From Flammula alnicola (Eukaryota; Basidiomycota; Agaricomycetes; Agaricales; Strophariaceae), in assembly GCA_015499995.1 (NCBI GenBank), contig JADNRV010000236.1, forward strand, positions 1-64,000: a stretch of 64,000 bases of DNA. The letters are read 5' to 3'. The position numbers were made by a program, and so were the translations under genes. Below are positions 33,740 to 46,020 of this stretch, one piece after another (position 1 is the stretch's first letter; every line of letters begins with the position of its first letter). Under the pieces are notes generated by a model. That model worked only from the letters and a program-made list of their open reading frames with translations, searched no databases and was not told the DNA's origin.

Positions 33740-34770
33740 TCCATTGTCCTGTTTCTTCCTGACCAGTAAGTATGTTTATTCTGTTAGATGCTAATTATGA
33801 TATTTATAGGTATCTCGTATGCCATGGCCCCCATCTACTGCCTCCACCCTGCGCCGTACATGGTATGACCCACGCTCCTCTGCTGGCAGCCACCACCTTG
33901 ACACTGGTTTCCAACTGCCAGCACCATGGCCTGCCATTCCATGGTGTCCACGAAACCATGCAACAAAACTTGGCAACCCATAGACGCAGCCAACATTTGT
34001 CCAGTGGACGGATAGCAGCAGGTGGGGAGGCGATGAGGTGCAGAGAAAAGCATACGAGGTAAGCATCCTGAACACGGTATAACATAGATTGAGTACTCAC
34101 TGTCTGGTGTATTTTCCAGCCAAGACAACCTTTCCCTGCTCCATTCATAGCCCACGGCCCATGCACAACACCTACTCCTTCTTGACGGCCCCTGTAGTGC
34201 CTCCGATGAACGTTCTCGAGACCTGGGGCTGGCCGCATGTCGTCAAGTGCACGACCACCACCATGACCTTCCCATTTCACCAGGATGCCAGGGAATGCAC
34301 AACAATGAGCATGATGGCTTCTTGTCACCATTGCGGATCACCAGAAAGCCAACTGGCCACGAAAGCATGGTGGGAGCAGGGAGGAATACAAGGCCACCAA
34401 GTACGTTGCTGCCTGCCCTCCACTTGTGCCACTGCTAACCCCCACCCCTCTTTTATGTGGAGGAATACGAGGCCACCAAGTATGTTGCTGCCTGCCCTCC
34501 ATCTGCGCCGCTGCTAATCCCCACCCCTCTTTTATGCAGGTGATGACGTTGAGGGTACCGAAACCTAAGATGGCTTTGTGAGCACAACACCAAAGTCACC
34601 AGGTAGCCACCTGGCCATGAAACCACAGTGGAACAAGGGAGGAAGAAGCTCACCCCCGCCTGCGCTGCTGCTAACCTCCACCCCTCTTTTGTGCAGGTAT
34701 TGTCATCGAGGTTACTGAAACCAGAGATGGCTTCCCACCTCTCTGCCTGTCATTCATGCAGATTGCAGGT
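33740..34770 (+). pseudogene. Tandemly duplicated exon/intron block of an unknown gene
   Basis: Intron-like pieces occur: GTAAGTATG...TTTATAG (33766-33809), GTAAGC...TTTTCCAG (34060-34120), and three copies of a segment with a CTAAC/CTAAT branch site and CCACCCCTCTTTTRTGCAG acceptor (about 34430, 34510 and 34680). The first of the three has its AG changed to TG. The exonic pieces also repeat: GATGGCTT...CCACGAAAGCATGG at 34313, 34570 and 34725. No frame runs through all of it and no protein family is recognisable. It looks like a gene fragment captured and duplicated within the 25.5-kb element. Confidence 0.4.
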
Positions 34771-35205
34771 ACGTGGGCTTTGACCTGTACCTGAAGGTGT
34801 CAGCTTAGCAGACATGTATTAAATGTAACTATAGATAGTTATGTAGTTTATCTAATAACCCTTGTACTGTATTGTACTACAATACATATTGATTCAAAAT
34901 TACTGGAAATGTGTGCTTAGAGGCAGAGCAAGGGTACCAGGGCAATATAAATGCAAATTGACCCAATCCTAAGATCTATTGTGCTATCCTAGGACACTCT
35001 GAGTAAATTTGACTGCAATCTAGGAAACCATTAGGTTGCCTCCAGTGCATCCTAGGGTGTCCTAGGGACGCCCTAGGTTACCCTAAAGAAAAGTTATCTC
35101 CTAACTGACGCCCAAGAGCATATGAGCAACCTGGCTGACCTGGCACTCTTAGGCTGCCCTACGAGTTCCTTGGGAAGACCTGGGGAAAAAGTGTTTTTCC
35201 TGATG
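34771..35205 (+). repeat. Right subterminal and terminal repeat of the 25.5-kb element
   Basis: CCTAGG/CCTAGGACACTC words repeat at 34990-35090, and the 29-bp inverted repeat ends at 35205. No coding sequence. Confidence 0.6.
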
Positions 35206-35700
35206 AAGTTGCAGTATTCTGGTGAAATTGAGCTATTCACCACTTACTCTGATGCTGCTCATGGTGATTGCATTGACACTGGCCGCTCCACTGGTGGTTA
35301 TGTGACCATGATAGCTGGTGGTGCTATTGGCTGGGGCAGTAAACTGCAAAGTCTAGTTACTTTGTCCACTACTGAATCTGAGTATGTGGCTTCAGTTGAG
35401 GCTGGCAAGGAGATTGCCTGGATGCGCAATATCCTTGGTGAATTTGGCTATATTGTTGATCAGCCCTCTACTTTACACATGGACAACCAGTCTGCTATTA
35501 GTGTGTCCAAGAATCCTGAGCATCATGGGCGCATGAAACACTTGGATCTGCGCTTTTACTGGCTTAGGGATGCTGTTAATGAAAAACACATTGCCCCTTC
35601 TTATATTCCTACTGCAGAACAGATTGCAGATATTCTTACCAAACCACTCCCTGCTCCCAAGGTTCAATTCTGTAGAGACCAAATGGGCATTAGGCCTTAG
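35206..35700 (+). pseudogene. Copia copy A polyprotein, part 3: RNase H and C-terminus
   Basis: It resumes exactly where 9679 stopped (KLQYSGEIEL). It carries the copia RNase H motifs TYSDAAHGDC, TGRSTGGYVTMIAGGAIGWG, STTESEYVASVEAGKEIAWM, LHMDNQSAISVSKNPEHHGR and MKHLDLRFYWLRDAV. The usual end IADILTKPLPAPKV precedes TAG at 35698-35700. This part is fully open. The copy as a whole is inactive because of insertions, the changed RT Asp and the missing 5' half. Confidence 0.9.
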
Positions 35701-35770
35701 TCTCTTTCTACTCTACTTTTATCTATGGACTCTGTAGTCTACTTTGGAGACTTGTGAGATCACGGGGGGA

Positions 35771-36150
35771 TGTTAAAACTGCCTACTCATGTCTCCAAGT
35801 TATCTTATCTTATCTTATCTTATCTCTTATCTTATCTCTTATCTGCACTTCCTCCTTTTCACTTATTGTGCATTTGTAGATTAGATTCTTATCATGTTCT
35901 AGATCATGTTCTAGATGATCTCCAGATCATTTCTAGATCCTTTCTATTTAGTATATAAAGTCTTTTGACATTTGCCAGAAGTCCTTAGTTACTCACTCTG
36001 GACTTCAGGCAAGTAGTTAGTACTTTGCTCAATATGATCAGTTACTCACTCTGGACTTCAGCTCATTGTAGCTCCTGTGTCCCTCGCTTCGAGTTGCTCA
36101 TATTAGGTGCACAGCTGCGTCACACGTTCCAGCGCTTCCCACCTTTAACA
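35771..36150 (+). repeat. Copia copy A 3' LTR, 380 bp
   Basis: Starts TGTTAAAACTGCC after a G-rich tract (CGGGGGGA) and ends CACCTTTAACA, giving TGTTAAA...TTTAACA ends. It carries a (TCTTA)n run at about 35806-35850 and a TATA-like tatataaag near 35951. It is directly followed by AATGC and copia integrase sequence, so copy A inserted into another copia copy (B). Confidence 0.85.
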
Positions 36151-36226
36151 AATGCATCTTTGTTGGTTACCCTACTGGTTACAAGGGTTGGCAGTTCTAC
36201 AATCCAGCCACCAAGAAGTTTGTTAT
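36151..36226 (+). pseudogene. Copia copy B polyprotein, integrase fragment
   Basis: Encodes KCIFVGYPTGYKGWQFYN and PATKKFVI, matching copy A at 3310-3392. It is bounded on the left by copy A's LTR and on the right by a LINE poly-T. AATGC at 36151 is probably the right copy of copy A's 5-bp duplication. Confidence 0.85.
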
Positions 36227-36802
36227 TTTTTTTTTTTTTTTTTTTTTTTCTTTTTAAATCAACAGTTTATATTCTGGTGCACGAAAGCAGTCCAGTCTCT
36301 AACTAATACAAACAAAGACGGCATACTACGCATGCAAAAGAAAGAAGTTGAGCTCGACGGCAAGCATGCGACGCGTGCGAGCGCAGCGCGGGCGAGACGG
36401 TGCAGCCATCTGAAACCCAGATAGGTAGTCTCGCAACTACAGATTGTCCGTCGTTGCAGCGTTGTTAACGCTACCGCACGCATGGCAGATAGGAGTATTG
36501 GGATGGAGGAGGGGTCACCTGAAAGTGAAGAGAGCCTGCCAGACCCTCCCCGGTTCAACGGTAAAATTTACGTTGTAATAGCTAAGCAGGAGCCGAAGCC
36601 CCCACCGCTGTCCACCGAACTGGGTCCTCCGCCAGCGGCGCATGACGCCGGCTCAAAGAGTCGACGCCACCGGCCCTGGGACGACCAGGGCCCTAGGCAC
36701 TTGCGGAACTTCGCCGCCGCCGGACGGAAACACATCACGGGTAGTCGAGTAGATTTGACCGCGGTCCACTCCGCGATCAGGATTGCCCCCCCCCAGAGTC
36801 CC

Positions 36803-39800
36803 TCATCCGACTCCAGCTGGGTGCCGGGAGAAGGAGAACACCATAGGGTGCTCCAACAGATATGTCGCCAGCTCCGAAACAAGTTTCGGCTTCCGGCGAG
36901 TCCAAGGCTGTTTCTTGCACTTGAATATATGATCACGAGTCTGAGGATAAACCCCACACTCACAACCGAGGGCCCTAGGGTCATCGATTTTGAACCGCTC
37001 ATAATACGAGCCGATCGGCGCATGATTCGTAATTAAACGGCACATACGGGCAAAGAGCGAAACACTCTGACTGCCAGCTTCAAGCCAAGGTCCCCTGCGA
37101 GTGGGACTAGGCTGGACAGGGTCTCCGTTCAACCCTTGCAGCTCCATAAAGTTGGAGCCAAGCAGGAAAGGCCGATCGGAAATCCTTTGTTTCCAATCTG
37201 CGCGTGCCGATTTGTCCACGAAATCGCGGACATACTGGAGAGAGAGCTTGGTGGTAGGAATGATGGCAACGCCGCACATACCAGCAACGAGATTGTGCGC
37301 TTCATTCTGAATGCCCCACTCCATATCGGAGGGAGACTCGATAAAAGTAACCTTGTGGTCTGGCGAGCGCCTCAACCACGGTTCAAGAGTACGACACACC
37401 ATCAGTGACTGAGACTGGAAGGAGTGCGGTGATGGGTCCACCGAGAGGCGAGCAGCATGCATCGCATCGGTGAAGATAGTGATGCGTTTGACATCCCCAA
37501 AGCCGACGGCATTGGAGATGGCAACGCGAATAGCAAAGAGCTCTGCATCCGTAGACGAGGCCCTCCTGGCAGCATGACACCCAGAATAAACCTGCACGCC
37601 CTGCCGCTTGATAACAACGCCAGTGGCGGCTTGCCACCCCGGAGGGCAGGAGCCGTCGACACCAGCATATGCAGCATCGGGATCGTCCTCGAGAGACTCG
37701 AGAGACGCATCCAGGATTAACTTCCAAGCCGCTTCAGGATCTTCGGACCTGCTAAAGCATGGCATGGAAAGCCACTTGAATCGATCAGCATAGCGATCGA
37801 GGATTCGATAACCCAGATGAGCCTCAGGAGCAAAAGGCTCCGTAGACTCAACAGGGACACTGGAATAATTTACATTATCCATAAGAGCACCTGACACCTT
37901 ACGGCGATGGGCGGCAGGCATGCGTTCAACTGACATAGGATGGGGGGTTGCGCGCTTAAGTGATGATCCGGACATGAATGATCGGATCGGGTGAGTGTCC
38001 GAAAGAGTGGCGACTCACACCGTAGAGCGGTCACGCAGTCTTTCGAGAAGTACAGGGATGGGTAGGAGGCCCGCAAGGGCCTCCACCCCTCCCGAGGGGA
38101 AGTACAGAATGCACCCGTAATCCAGAGAGCAGCCTTACGCTGCACTTGCGTAAGCTGTTTAATGAGGCCCTTATTTCGGGCGCCCCTGAAGAACCACATG
38201 CGATACCCATAGGTAAATATGGGTACCACACATGTGCGGTAGAGGAGACGCTTCTGCATAGGCAGGAGCCCCCTAGTTGAAGAGCCGAGCATTTTCATCG
38301 AGACAACCGATGTAAAACCCTTGGTGGAATAATAACGAACATGCTCATGAAAGTGAGCTTGCGGTCAAATAAAAACCCAAGTAGCGCCAAAATGGCTTGG
38401 GTTTGAGGTAGTTGGCACGATCTCCGGTGTAAGGTGCATACCCGAGATTGATACTAGGATTATAACTAGAATGAGATCTATCAAAATGAAAGATCTCAGA
38501 CTTGTCGTGCTCGAGCGCCAAAGCAAAAGCCTTGAACAATTCAAAGATGACAGCGTATGCCTTCTTCAGCACCGCGATATTATTATCCAGCCACTCATCT
38601 TGCACGATGAGTGTGCTGTCATCAACATATGAGAGGAGGTCGACCCTCAACCCAAAGTCGAGGCACCGCTTCTCGAATAGGCGCATAATAGGCGCCAGGT
38701 AGATAGCTGACAAGACAGGGGACAAGGCCGATCCCTGGCCCACCCCCACGTCTGCTCATAAAGGATCTGACAGGAAGGAATTCCACGCATAATGCGTTTT
38801 CCTTTCTACTAGATAAGATGCGAAAAACTTGACCACCAATGGGAGGAAGCCAAGTTTCCGAAGAATAATCACGAGCGCGTCATGATTGAGTGAAGGGAAG
38901 AACTGAGCGAGATCAAAAGTGACCACGCTAGTCTTCAAACCCTTAGCCCACCCTGCACGCACAATGTGCATGAGGAAGAGCCCAGCATCCTCGGTGGAGC
39001 GCTGACGCACGCCACCCACCTGGTTAGGATGGAAGATGTCCAGCCCGACAGCGTCAAGCTGTATGCGGTTCGAGATCATTTTCTCGATTAATTTACCAAT
39101 GGTATTCAGGAGAACGATAGGCCTGAATGCCTTAGGTGCAGAATAGGACGGCTTATTCGGCTTGGGTATAATCACTGAAAGCGAATCCTTAAATACTGAT
39201 GGCCAATAACCCACACGCATGCAGGCATTGGCAATCGAGAGGAGGACCTCAACGGAATGAGGGTCGCGACGTACTATCCCTTCAGGTGGGACCAATTGAC
39301 ATGATCCGGACCCGGAGCAGATAGGCCAGAGCACGCAGAGAGAGCCTCTGTGAGTTCCAGCGCAGAAAAACGAACCCACTCCCTAACAGGCAGCGTAGGG
39401 AGGGAGTTCAACAAATTGGCATCAAACACTCTGTCAGATGCAGAGTTGTAGGTGCCGTGGAGCGCGTCCCAAAGGGTGGGCATATCATTGCAAGCCTCGC
39501 CACGATAGTGGAGAGCCTCACAAGGGGGAAGTTTGCGCTGTTGGACCCAATTCATGAGGTCCCATGGGCGCTTGTTAGCAGACGCGATTTCATGGATCCG
39601 TTGATCAAAGAACTCGCGTTTGACATCTCGGACAGTTTTCCGAAAGGATTTCCAGTCCTCGGGCAGGCGACTGCGCCGGAACGTGTCAAGGGCGTCTGAG
39701 CACTCCTGGGTCCACCAGGGCTTAGATCGCCGGGTAACAAAGGACTCTTTAGCATGGGAATCCCATGCAGAAGAGAAGACCAATGCCACCGCTTGCGCAG

Positions 39801-40611
39801 CAGCCTCGATCTGTTCCTCGGTGTTCAGAGGGGCGGCAGGATCGAATGCCCGAAGCCCCGAGCTGATAGAATTGATGAATGCTGGAACATCATCAGTGGG
39901 AAGAGACATCCGAACCACCCCGTCAGGGGTGGGAGAGATGTTCAGTGTAGTTGAAATCGGAATATGGTCCGATCGGAGTTGGATGTCCGGGCACCGGACA
40001 GTAGTACAGTCGATCACCTGGTTAGGTGGGACGAAAGCAGCCAGTTCAAGCCCAAGAATAGCAGCAGATTGCTGCAGTGAGAGAGCGCATCCCTCCCGAC
40101 CACTGTGACCTTCGTCCCAGTCCTCGGAGTGTGCGTTGAAGTCCCCGCCCATGAAATGAAAGCGAGGAAGTGCCGTATCATGGGCCTTGAGCCAATTAAT
40201 GGCCCCATGGTCCGCGTCAGAATAGACATTCATCAGAAAGAAGGTCTCGGCACTTGTTGAGAGTGACAGGACCTGTATATCGGGGTGATCGATCACATCC
40301 CTTCGTATGGACGGACGATACCAGGCCAGCCTAGTCGAAACATAGGTCATGACCCAGGGTCGCTCATCGATGGTAGTGGGTGCACGGACCATTGCCAGCC
40401 AATCTGGGTGGTTCGGTGCACCAATGACATCCTCGCCCTTTCTGGTTTTAGTAGATGGGGCGGTCCTTATGTGCCTCCAGGGAGGCTCTTGGATAAAAAT
40501 CACATCATATATATTTGTACATTGTGATAGAATTACATCCAGGGACATCCCATCCCTGGCCACATTCCAGCTCAGCACCCACACCTCATCCAGCATTGGT
40601 TGTACTGGCAT
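36803..40611 (-). pseudogene. L1 ORF2: AP endonuclease, reverse transcriptase, RNase H, C-terminal zinc knuckle
   Basis: Starts with ATG at 40611 overlapping the ORF1 stop (TAATG). Endonuclease: VLSWNVARDG, FIQEPPWRHI, MGGDFNAHSEDW, RSDHIPI. RT: PGPDHVNWSHLK, AFRPIVLLNTIGKLIEKM, TFDLAQFFPSLNHD, GVGQGSALSPVLSAIYLAPI, LLSYVDDSTLIV. RNase H: AGVDGSCPPGWQAATG, STDAELFAI, IFTDAMHAA. A CECGVYPQTRDHIFKC knuckle precedes the stop. Defects: a 1-base loss near 39285, frameshifts near 38350 and 38075, and TGA at 38015-38017 where related copies have CGA. Expected length is about 1,270 residues. Confidence 0.85.
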
Positions 40612-43600
40612 TAAGCTACGTTATGTGAGCGATGGATGGGACGACGATTTAACCAGAAATCACATACCTCAGCATATTTAGCCTTGATCCAAGGACGGTC
40701 GAAGCCGTGACGCCAAAACGAGCATTGGCTTGAAGAGGCGCAATGATCTTTGCGGCACGAGGGGCACCGCGCAGTGTGGGGGCAGTCCGTACCAAGCGGA
40801 GTGCCTTTGGTCGGGGGCTTTGCCTCCGGGTGGAGTTTGCAGCACGAGGCGGCGATGCGATGCACCTCCACCTCGTGTGGGCCAGAGCAGCGTGCACAGA
40901 TGGGCTGGCACGCTTTGCAAGAATTCTTCGGGTGGCCCCACCTCCAGCAACGAGTGCAGAGGGGGACGCCGGCGCTAACAGTGGTTGGGCGAATAAGAAT
41001 CACCCTCCCACGGAACATGAAGGTCTTATTGATAAGACGCTTCGCGCGTTGACCCGATTGCGAGTCGTAGATTTCGAAGAAGGCATGAGCGGTGGAGCTC
41101 GCCTTCGAGTTGCGGATGACGCGAGGGGGACCCGCGAGCATGATATCCATGGACAGAGGGGAGGCGAGCATCGCCATCTTCACCTCTGTGCCGGTGGTGG
41201 GGACCCTGGTGACGTAGTCACTAAAGGCCGGTAGATCGAGAGCCTTGAGATAAGACTTCGAGGTGGGGAGCCCAACCCACACGTCAAGGGTGTCAGATGT
41301 GTGGGTGATAGCATGGACGAATCCACGGATGATGTTGAGGTCAGCCTCGTTGGCCACACCCGAGGTAGCGAGGGATATACCCTTGTACGCACGAGAGGCA
41401 GACAGGACCCGAAGGGTCCTGGCTGCATCTCGGGAGGTCTTTGCTGTGCCCCCCCTATTCCTACCGGAATCCGGTGGAATCCGGTGGAATATGAGGCCAT
41501 TCCGGTGGAATATCCTGCCAAAATTTGGAAATTTTTTGAAAAAGGGGCAAATTCTGAGATTCCACTGGAATGGTGACTGGAATGCAACAGGAGTGGAATG
41601 GCTGGAATGGAACAACCAGGTATTCTGCTGGAATAGAAGAGAAATGCATTATGATTTGGTGATTTCTAATGTCTATATATAGAAATAGACATTGGTACCT
41701 GTCTGTGGTATTGAAATAAGATTGGAAAGTGTGCCAAGACATATTTCAAATTAGGAAATTCAATATTTGGATTAGGTGATTTTGAAAAGACTCAGGTTTT
41801 CAAGTTTTTTGCATTTTTCTCATCACCAAGAGCAGCAGATCACATGATTTCCAAAGGTGCTATAATTGCCTTTTTGGGCATAAAATTCCCACGATTCCAA
41901 AACAGCCTAAATATGGTAATATTGCCTGTCTGGGTCACATGATATAGATATATTTAGAATGTCCCCAAAATTCTAAATCTGATGGTACCTTATTGACCCT
42001 GAATTACTCACGAGTCAGTCACATAATGTATATATCTCAAATAGACAAATAGAATATATAAAGGAGTTGATTTGTACAGGTCACACAGGTGTGACAGATG
42101 TGACCTATGACCCTGTGACTGAATTTTTGGTTTCAGACACTGGACAAATTAGGATGGACCCTGCAGTTTGAGCAACCATTAATAATGTTGGACCCTGAAT
42201 TTCTATATTTAGATTTGGTTTTTGCTGGGTGGTTTTTGCTACAGGGTTTGGGATACTGGATAGGTGTGACTTTTTTTGACAAATTCAGGGGCATGTGATA
42301 TGTGACATCTAAATTGAATCGAAATACAATGTATGTCAGTCTATTCTAGTGGATTCCAGTCCTATTCCGGTCTATTCCAGTCTCATTCCACTGGAATCTG
42401 GTCTATTCCACTGGATTCCAGTCCCATTCCACCGGATTCCAGTCATTCCTACCGGAATAGGTGGGGCACAGCAAAGTACTGCATCTCGGAGCCCTTTGTC
42501 GATCTTGTCGTGGAGTTCGACGATTTTGCTGTCCTTGGGGCGCTCCCCAGGGCCAGAGTACTGGATCAGGACCTGCTTGCGAGTAGGTCCCGACGAGGTA
42601 AACGAAGGGGTGGTCTTCTGCTTCTTCACAGAGGACGGCCCCATCAGAGACGACAAAAGTCGTTTGTTGCCAGAGAGCTCCGCCTGCATGGCAGGAACTC
42701 GAGGCGCAGGTGGATAACGAGGGGGTCCACCACCAAAGGCACTAAGGCCCACGGCGGGGTCCCTCTGGGACAACGGGTTGGCTGCAGCCATCTCAGCATA
42801 GCTGAGACGACTGCTCTTCCAGCCAGCTGGCCGAGGAGGAATGGGAGGCGGAGGCCTCAGATAAGAATCCGCCGGCCTCTTGCGAGGTTGACGGGGGGCA
42901 GGGGCAGCCTTCGAAGGTGCAGCCAAAGGCTGCGTCTTCGGAGGTGCCGCTGCATCAGAAGGCGCTGTGAACGCCGGAGCCCTAGCCTTGCCAGTGGGCT
43001 TCCTAGTCCTGGGGCGGGGGTCGAGGATGACATCCCAGTGTCTGTGTCAGTGTCCATTGGACCCGACCTGGAAGCACCAGGGAGGATAGAGGCCGTGGAG
43101 GCATGAATCGTCTCCTCATAGGAGGAGACCGAGGCCACAACCGTAGAAGTAAGTTCGTGGATGGTGCGATTACCGTCCGCGTTGAGTGTAGTGGCTTCCC
43201 ACCATGAAGATGTGTACACCGCTGAGATAAACCCAACGATGGACGATGCGAGAGGTCGAGAGACCTCCGAAGTAGCGCTATCCAAGGCCTCGCCGCTGGA
43301 GTGACGAAACCAGGACGATGCCATCTGAAGGGACTCAGAGAGTCGATGCATCACCTCGTCTTCTGTCTCCGGAGGTGCGGTGGTGCTATCGCGGGTTGAA
43401 GGACCTGCAGGGGGGGCATCCTCCCCATACATATCCTCGTCTTCGTCGCCAGGATTGCCCTCTTCACCATAGGGCACCTCACTGTCGTCGTGGATGATCG
43501 AAGACCTCGATCGAGGTCGATCGGGTCTCGGAGTGAGTTGCCTCGCCTGCTGAGGAACTGGAGATGCGTATGATACACCTGCCTCTGGGGAGAGGGAGAT

Positions 43601-43788
43601 GCAGTAGACTGCGCTGCCTGAACAGACGCAGTGGTAGAGGGGGCCAGCCTTGCGAGGGCGGCCTGCTGAACAGCGAGCCTTTCCGCTGGAGTTAAACCAG
43701 CCAGCGGATCGGCTGGAGCAGGTGTGGCGGGCGATCGGGTAGATCGATCGCCACCACCTTTGGGATTCAGAGTGGACTTGGGCAGCAT
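40611..43788 (-). pseudogene. L1 ORF1: gag-like RNA-binding protein with zinc knuckles
   Basis: From ATG 43788 a Ser/Pro/Ala-rich N-part reads MLPKSTLNPKGGGDRSTRSP, then IIHDDSEVPYGEEGNPGDED. A central RPADSYLRPPPPIPP linker and a folded domain (RTLRVLSASRAYKGISLATS...FEIYDSQSGQRAKRLINKTF) follow. Knuckles are CTRCWRWGHPKNSC, CARCSGPHEVEVH and CPHTARCPSCRKDHC. Frameshifts near 43575 and 43020 break the N-half, and MITE 4 splits the frame at GLRDA/ARTLRVL. The protein would bind LINE RNA. Confidence 0.75.
41433..42480 (+). mobile_element. hAT-type MITE 4 (GGTGGAATCC words), 1048 bp
   Basis: Flanked by GCATCTCG (41425-41432, 42481-42488). Ends GGAGGTCTTTGCTGTGCC and GGCACAGCAAAGTACT. Subterminal words are GGTGGAATCC/GGATTCCA where MITE 1 has GGTGGACTCC/GGAGTCCA. 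The core (about 41740-42050) aligns with MITE 1 through AAAAGACTC, TGCTATAATTGCCTTTTTGG, AAATTCTAAATCTGATGGTA and TTGACCCTGAAT. No coding or tRNA-like part seen. Confidence 0.85.
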
Positions 43789-43922
43789 TGCTTGCTAGTA
43801 CTAAGAGCGCTCAGAGCGCTCGACGGTGTGAAGCTGTGGGGGACGATGTTGCTGGTTGCTGAGTTTGTTCCCACGGTCGACCGTAGTAGTTACTGGAAAA
43901 GGAGAGATGAGAAGTTTGTTAT

Positions 43923-44806
43923 CTCTGAACGTGCTGTGTTTGATGAGCGTCACTTCCCTGGCATTGCTGGCTCTGGCCCACTCGCCAAAAATGCTCTTAT
44001 GCCAATTGGCATGCCTTTGGAACTGGAGCCTGCTCCTTTTGTGCTGGAAATCGGGGGGATGATAATGATGATGATAATTTGATTCCTCCTGCGCAAATTC
44101 TGCGTCCTGCTGTTATTCCTGCTCCACCCGCACCTCCTAACGCACCTGATGCTCCTCCTGAGCTGCCTGATGTACTGCTTATGCCAGAACAGCCTCCTGC
44201 ACCTGCACCTCGCACTCCAACACCACCACCACAGCCTAGACGCTCTACGCATGTTTCTAAGCAACCTGGTGAATGGTGGAAAGTCACACCTGCTCCGCCA
44301 CCTCCAGTTGAGGAAAGCGATGATGCAGCTAATGATGAAGGTCTTGAGTATGTGCAATTTTCTGGTGCTGCATTGACCTCAGATCCTCACAACTACAGGC
44401 AGGCAATGAAAGGTGATGATGCGGACAAGTGGTGTGATGCTGCAAATGCAGAGTACAATACTTTGCTCCAGAATGGCACTTGGGAGTTAGTTGATCTCCC
44501 ACCTGGAGAAAAGGCTATTGGCTCTGGTTGGGTGTTTAAAGTCAAACGCAATGCGGACGGTTCTATTGAGCGCTACAAGGCTCGCTTGGTCGCCAAGGGC
44601 TATAGTCAATGCCCTGGAGTCGACTATCACGAGGTCTTTGCTCCCACATTCCGTCCTGCAACTCTGCGCATGATCTTTGCATTGGCTGCACTTGAGAACC
44701 TTGAACTGCGCTCTGTAGACATTTCAGCTGCTTTTACCAATGGTGACCTTGATGAGTGGATATACATGATGCAACCTGAAGGTTTCCACCAAGGTGGACC
44801 AAATAC
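43923..44806 (+). pseudogene. Copia copy B polyprotein: integrase end, linker, RT start
   Basis: It continues the fragment at 36226 (SERAVFDERHFPGIAGSG), then the Pro-rich linker and RT start as in copy A. A frameshift lies at about 44055-44080 (IGGMIMMMII then stop). Relative to A it carries changes such as DKWCDAANAEY for DKWRDAANAEY, a CGT-to-TGT change. It ends at GGPNT, where LINE sequence begins. About 75 bases of RT sequence present in A (9041-9115) are missing between here and 61187. Confidence 0.85.
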
Positions 44807-45565
44807 AAACACGTGGCGTTGTTAACGCTACTGAACATAAGGTAGATACAGATTAGGGTGGACAGGGGGGTCACCCAGATGCGAGAAGAGCCTGCCAGGC
44901 CCTCCCCGATTAAATGGTAAAATCGACGTGGTCATAGCTAAACGAGGACCAAAGTCCAAGCCGCCATCCACCAAGCTGGGTCTGGAACGACACAGCGAAC
45001 GACTCGACCCTGAAGGGTAGAGCCGCCCTAACCTGGAATGACCAGGTCCTCCAGCCTCTCGGCCTTTGACTGCGCCGAGCCAACACTCACGGGCAGTGAG
45101 TCGCGTTGACCGCAGCGCTGCCCACAAATGAGATCACCCCCCATCCAGAGTCCCTCATCCGACTCTGGCTGGAGGCCGGTTGAAAGCAAATGCCATAACA
45201 TTGTCAGTCAGAAACTTCTCAAGACCCCACACTAGGTGCGGGGCCCTGTGAGGTAGCATCGGGTGCTTAGGGCACTTGAAGATATGATCGTGCGTCTGAG
45301 GATAAACCCCACACGTGCAACCGAGAGCCAATGGGTCGTCGATTTTGAACCGCTCGTAATACGAGCTGATCGGAGCATGATTTGTGATAGCACAGCACAT
45401 GCGAGTGAACAACTGGGAGTTGCGGCCGCCCACTTCAAGCCACGGCCCACCGCGAACGGGGGTCAGACGGAGAGGATTACCCTTTAGATCCTCTAACTCT
45501 AAGAAATTGGAGCCAAGCAAATTGGGAACCTCGTCGACCTCTGTCGACCAAGCATCCCACGCCAA
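44807..45565 (-). pseudogene. LINE 3' fragment (end of ORF2 plus 3' UTR)
   Basis: Minus-strand WSTEVDEVPNLLGSNFLELE to RPPARVG-stop (45155) with the knuckle CTCGVYPQTHDHIFKC, then 3' UTR to 44807. No poly-A remains. It is closest to the plus-strand LINE at 48348-52490. It is probably the 3' end of the LINE whose 5' part lies at 58505-61186, with the RT/RNase H middle deleted. Confidence 0.7.
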
Positions 45566-46020
45566 CTACAGAAGAAAGACGGGTGCTTGCAGGAGAGCAT
45601 GCGGCACGCGCGAGACTGCGCAGCAGCCTGAAACCCAAATGACGGACCTTGCAGCCCAGGGAATCTGTCATTGCGGCGTTGTTAACGCTACTGCACGAGC
45701 AGGAAATAAGGAATATTGGGGGGACAGGGGGGTCACCCAGATCCGAGAAGGGCCTGCCAGGCCCTCCCCGATTCACCGGTAAAATCTACATGGTCATAGC
45801 TAAGCAGGGACCGAAGTCCCCACCACCGTCGACCAGGTCGGGTCCTCTGCAAACGGCGCATGACGCCGGCTCAGAGAGTCGACGCCACCGGCCCTGGAAT
45901 GACCAGGGCCCTAGGCACTTGCGGAACTTCACCGCTGAATAACAGAAACTCGCTGCAGGCAGCAGGACGCTTTGACCGCGGCCCCGCTTGAACCCAGGAT
46001 CGCCCCCCATCCAAAGTCCC

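Larger units (their letters stand above)
9680..35205. mobile_element. 25.5-kb insertion with 29-bp terminal inverted repeats (CACTA/EnSpm-like candidate), host of nested elements
   Basis: It splits copia A. The left end begins CATCAGGAAAAACACTTTTG and stays paired with the right end (35177-35205) for 29 bases with one mismatch. Flanking copia bases suggest a 2-bp duplication (AA at 9678-9679 and 35206-35207). Short duplication and CA...TG ends fit a CMC/EnSpm-like element, but no transposase of that class is recognisable. The original element was probably small (about 9680-10020 plus 33700-35205 and some flanks), and most of its present length is later nested insertions. Confidence 0.65.
36227..43909 (-). 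mobile_element. Full-length APE-RT-RNase H LINE (Tad1-like), L1
   Basis: A 7.7-kb non-LTR retrotransposon on the minus strand. It has a poly-A tail (poly-T at 36227-36250), a 3' UTR, ORF2, ORF1 and a ~120-base 5' UTR ending near 43909. AGAAGTTTGTTAT flanks it (36214-36226, 43910-43922), a 13-bp duplication in copia B. MITE 4 (1.05 kb) sits in ORF1. Several frameshifts and one stop show that it is dead. Confidence 0.9.

Noticed and set aside
9680..35205. Starship-type giant cargo element
   Set aside because: No tyrosine recombinase captain gene is visible, and the block has terminal inverted repeats instead.
35806..35850. (TCTTA)n as telomeric repeat
   Set aside because: Fungal telomeres are usually TTAGGG-type. 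This short run lies inside a copia LTR and a similar one is in the LTR at 1018.
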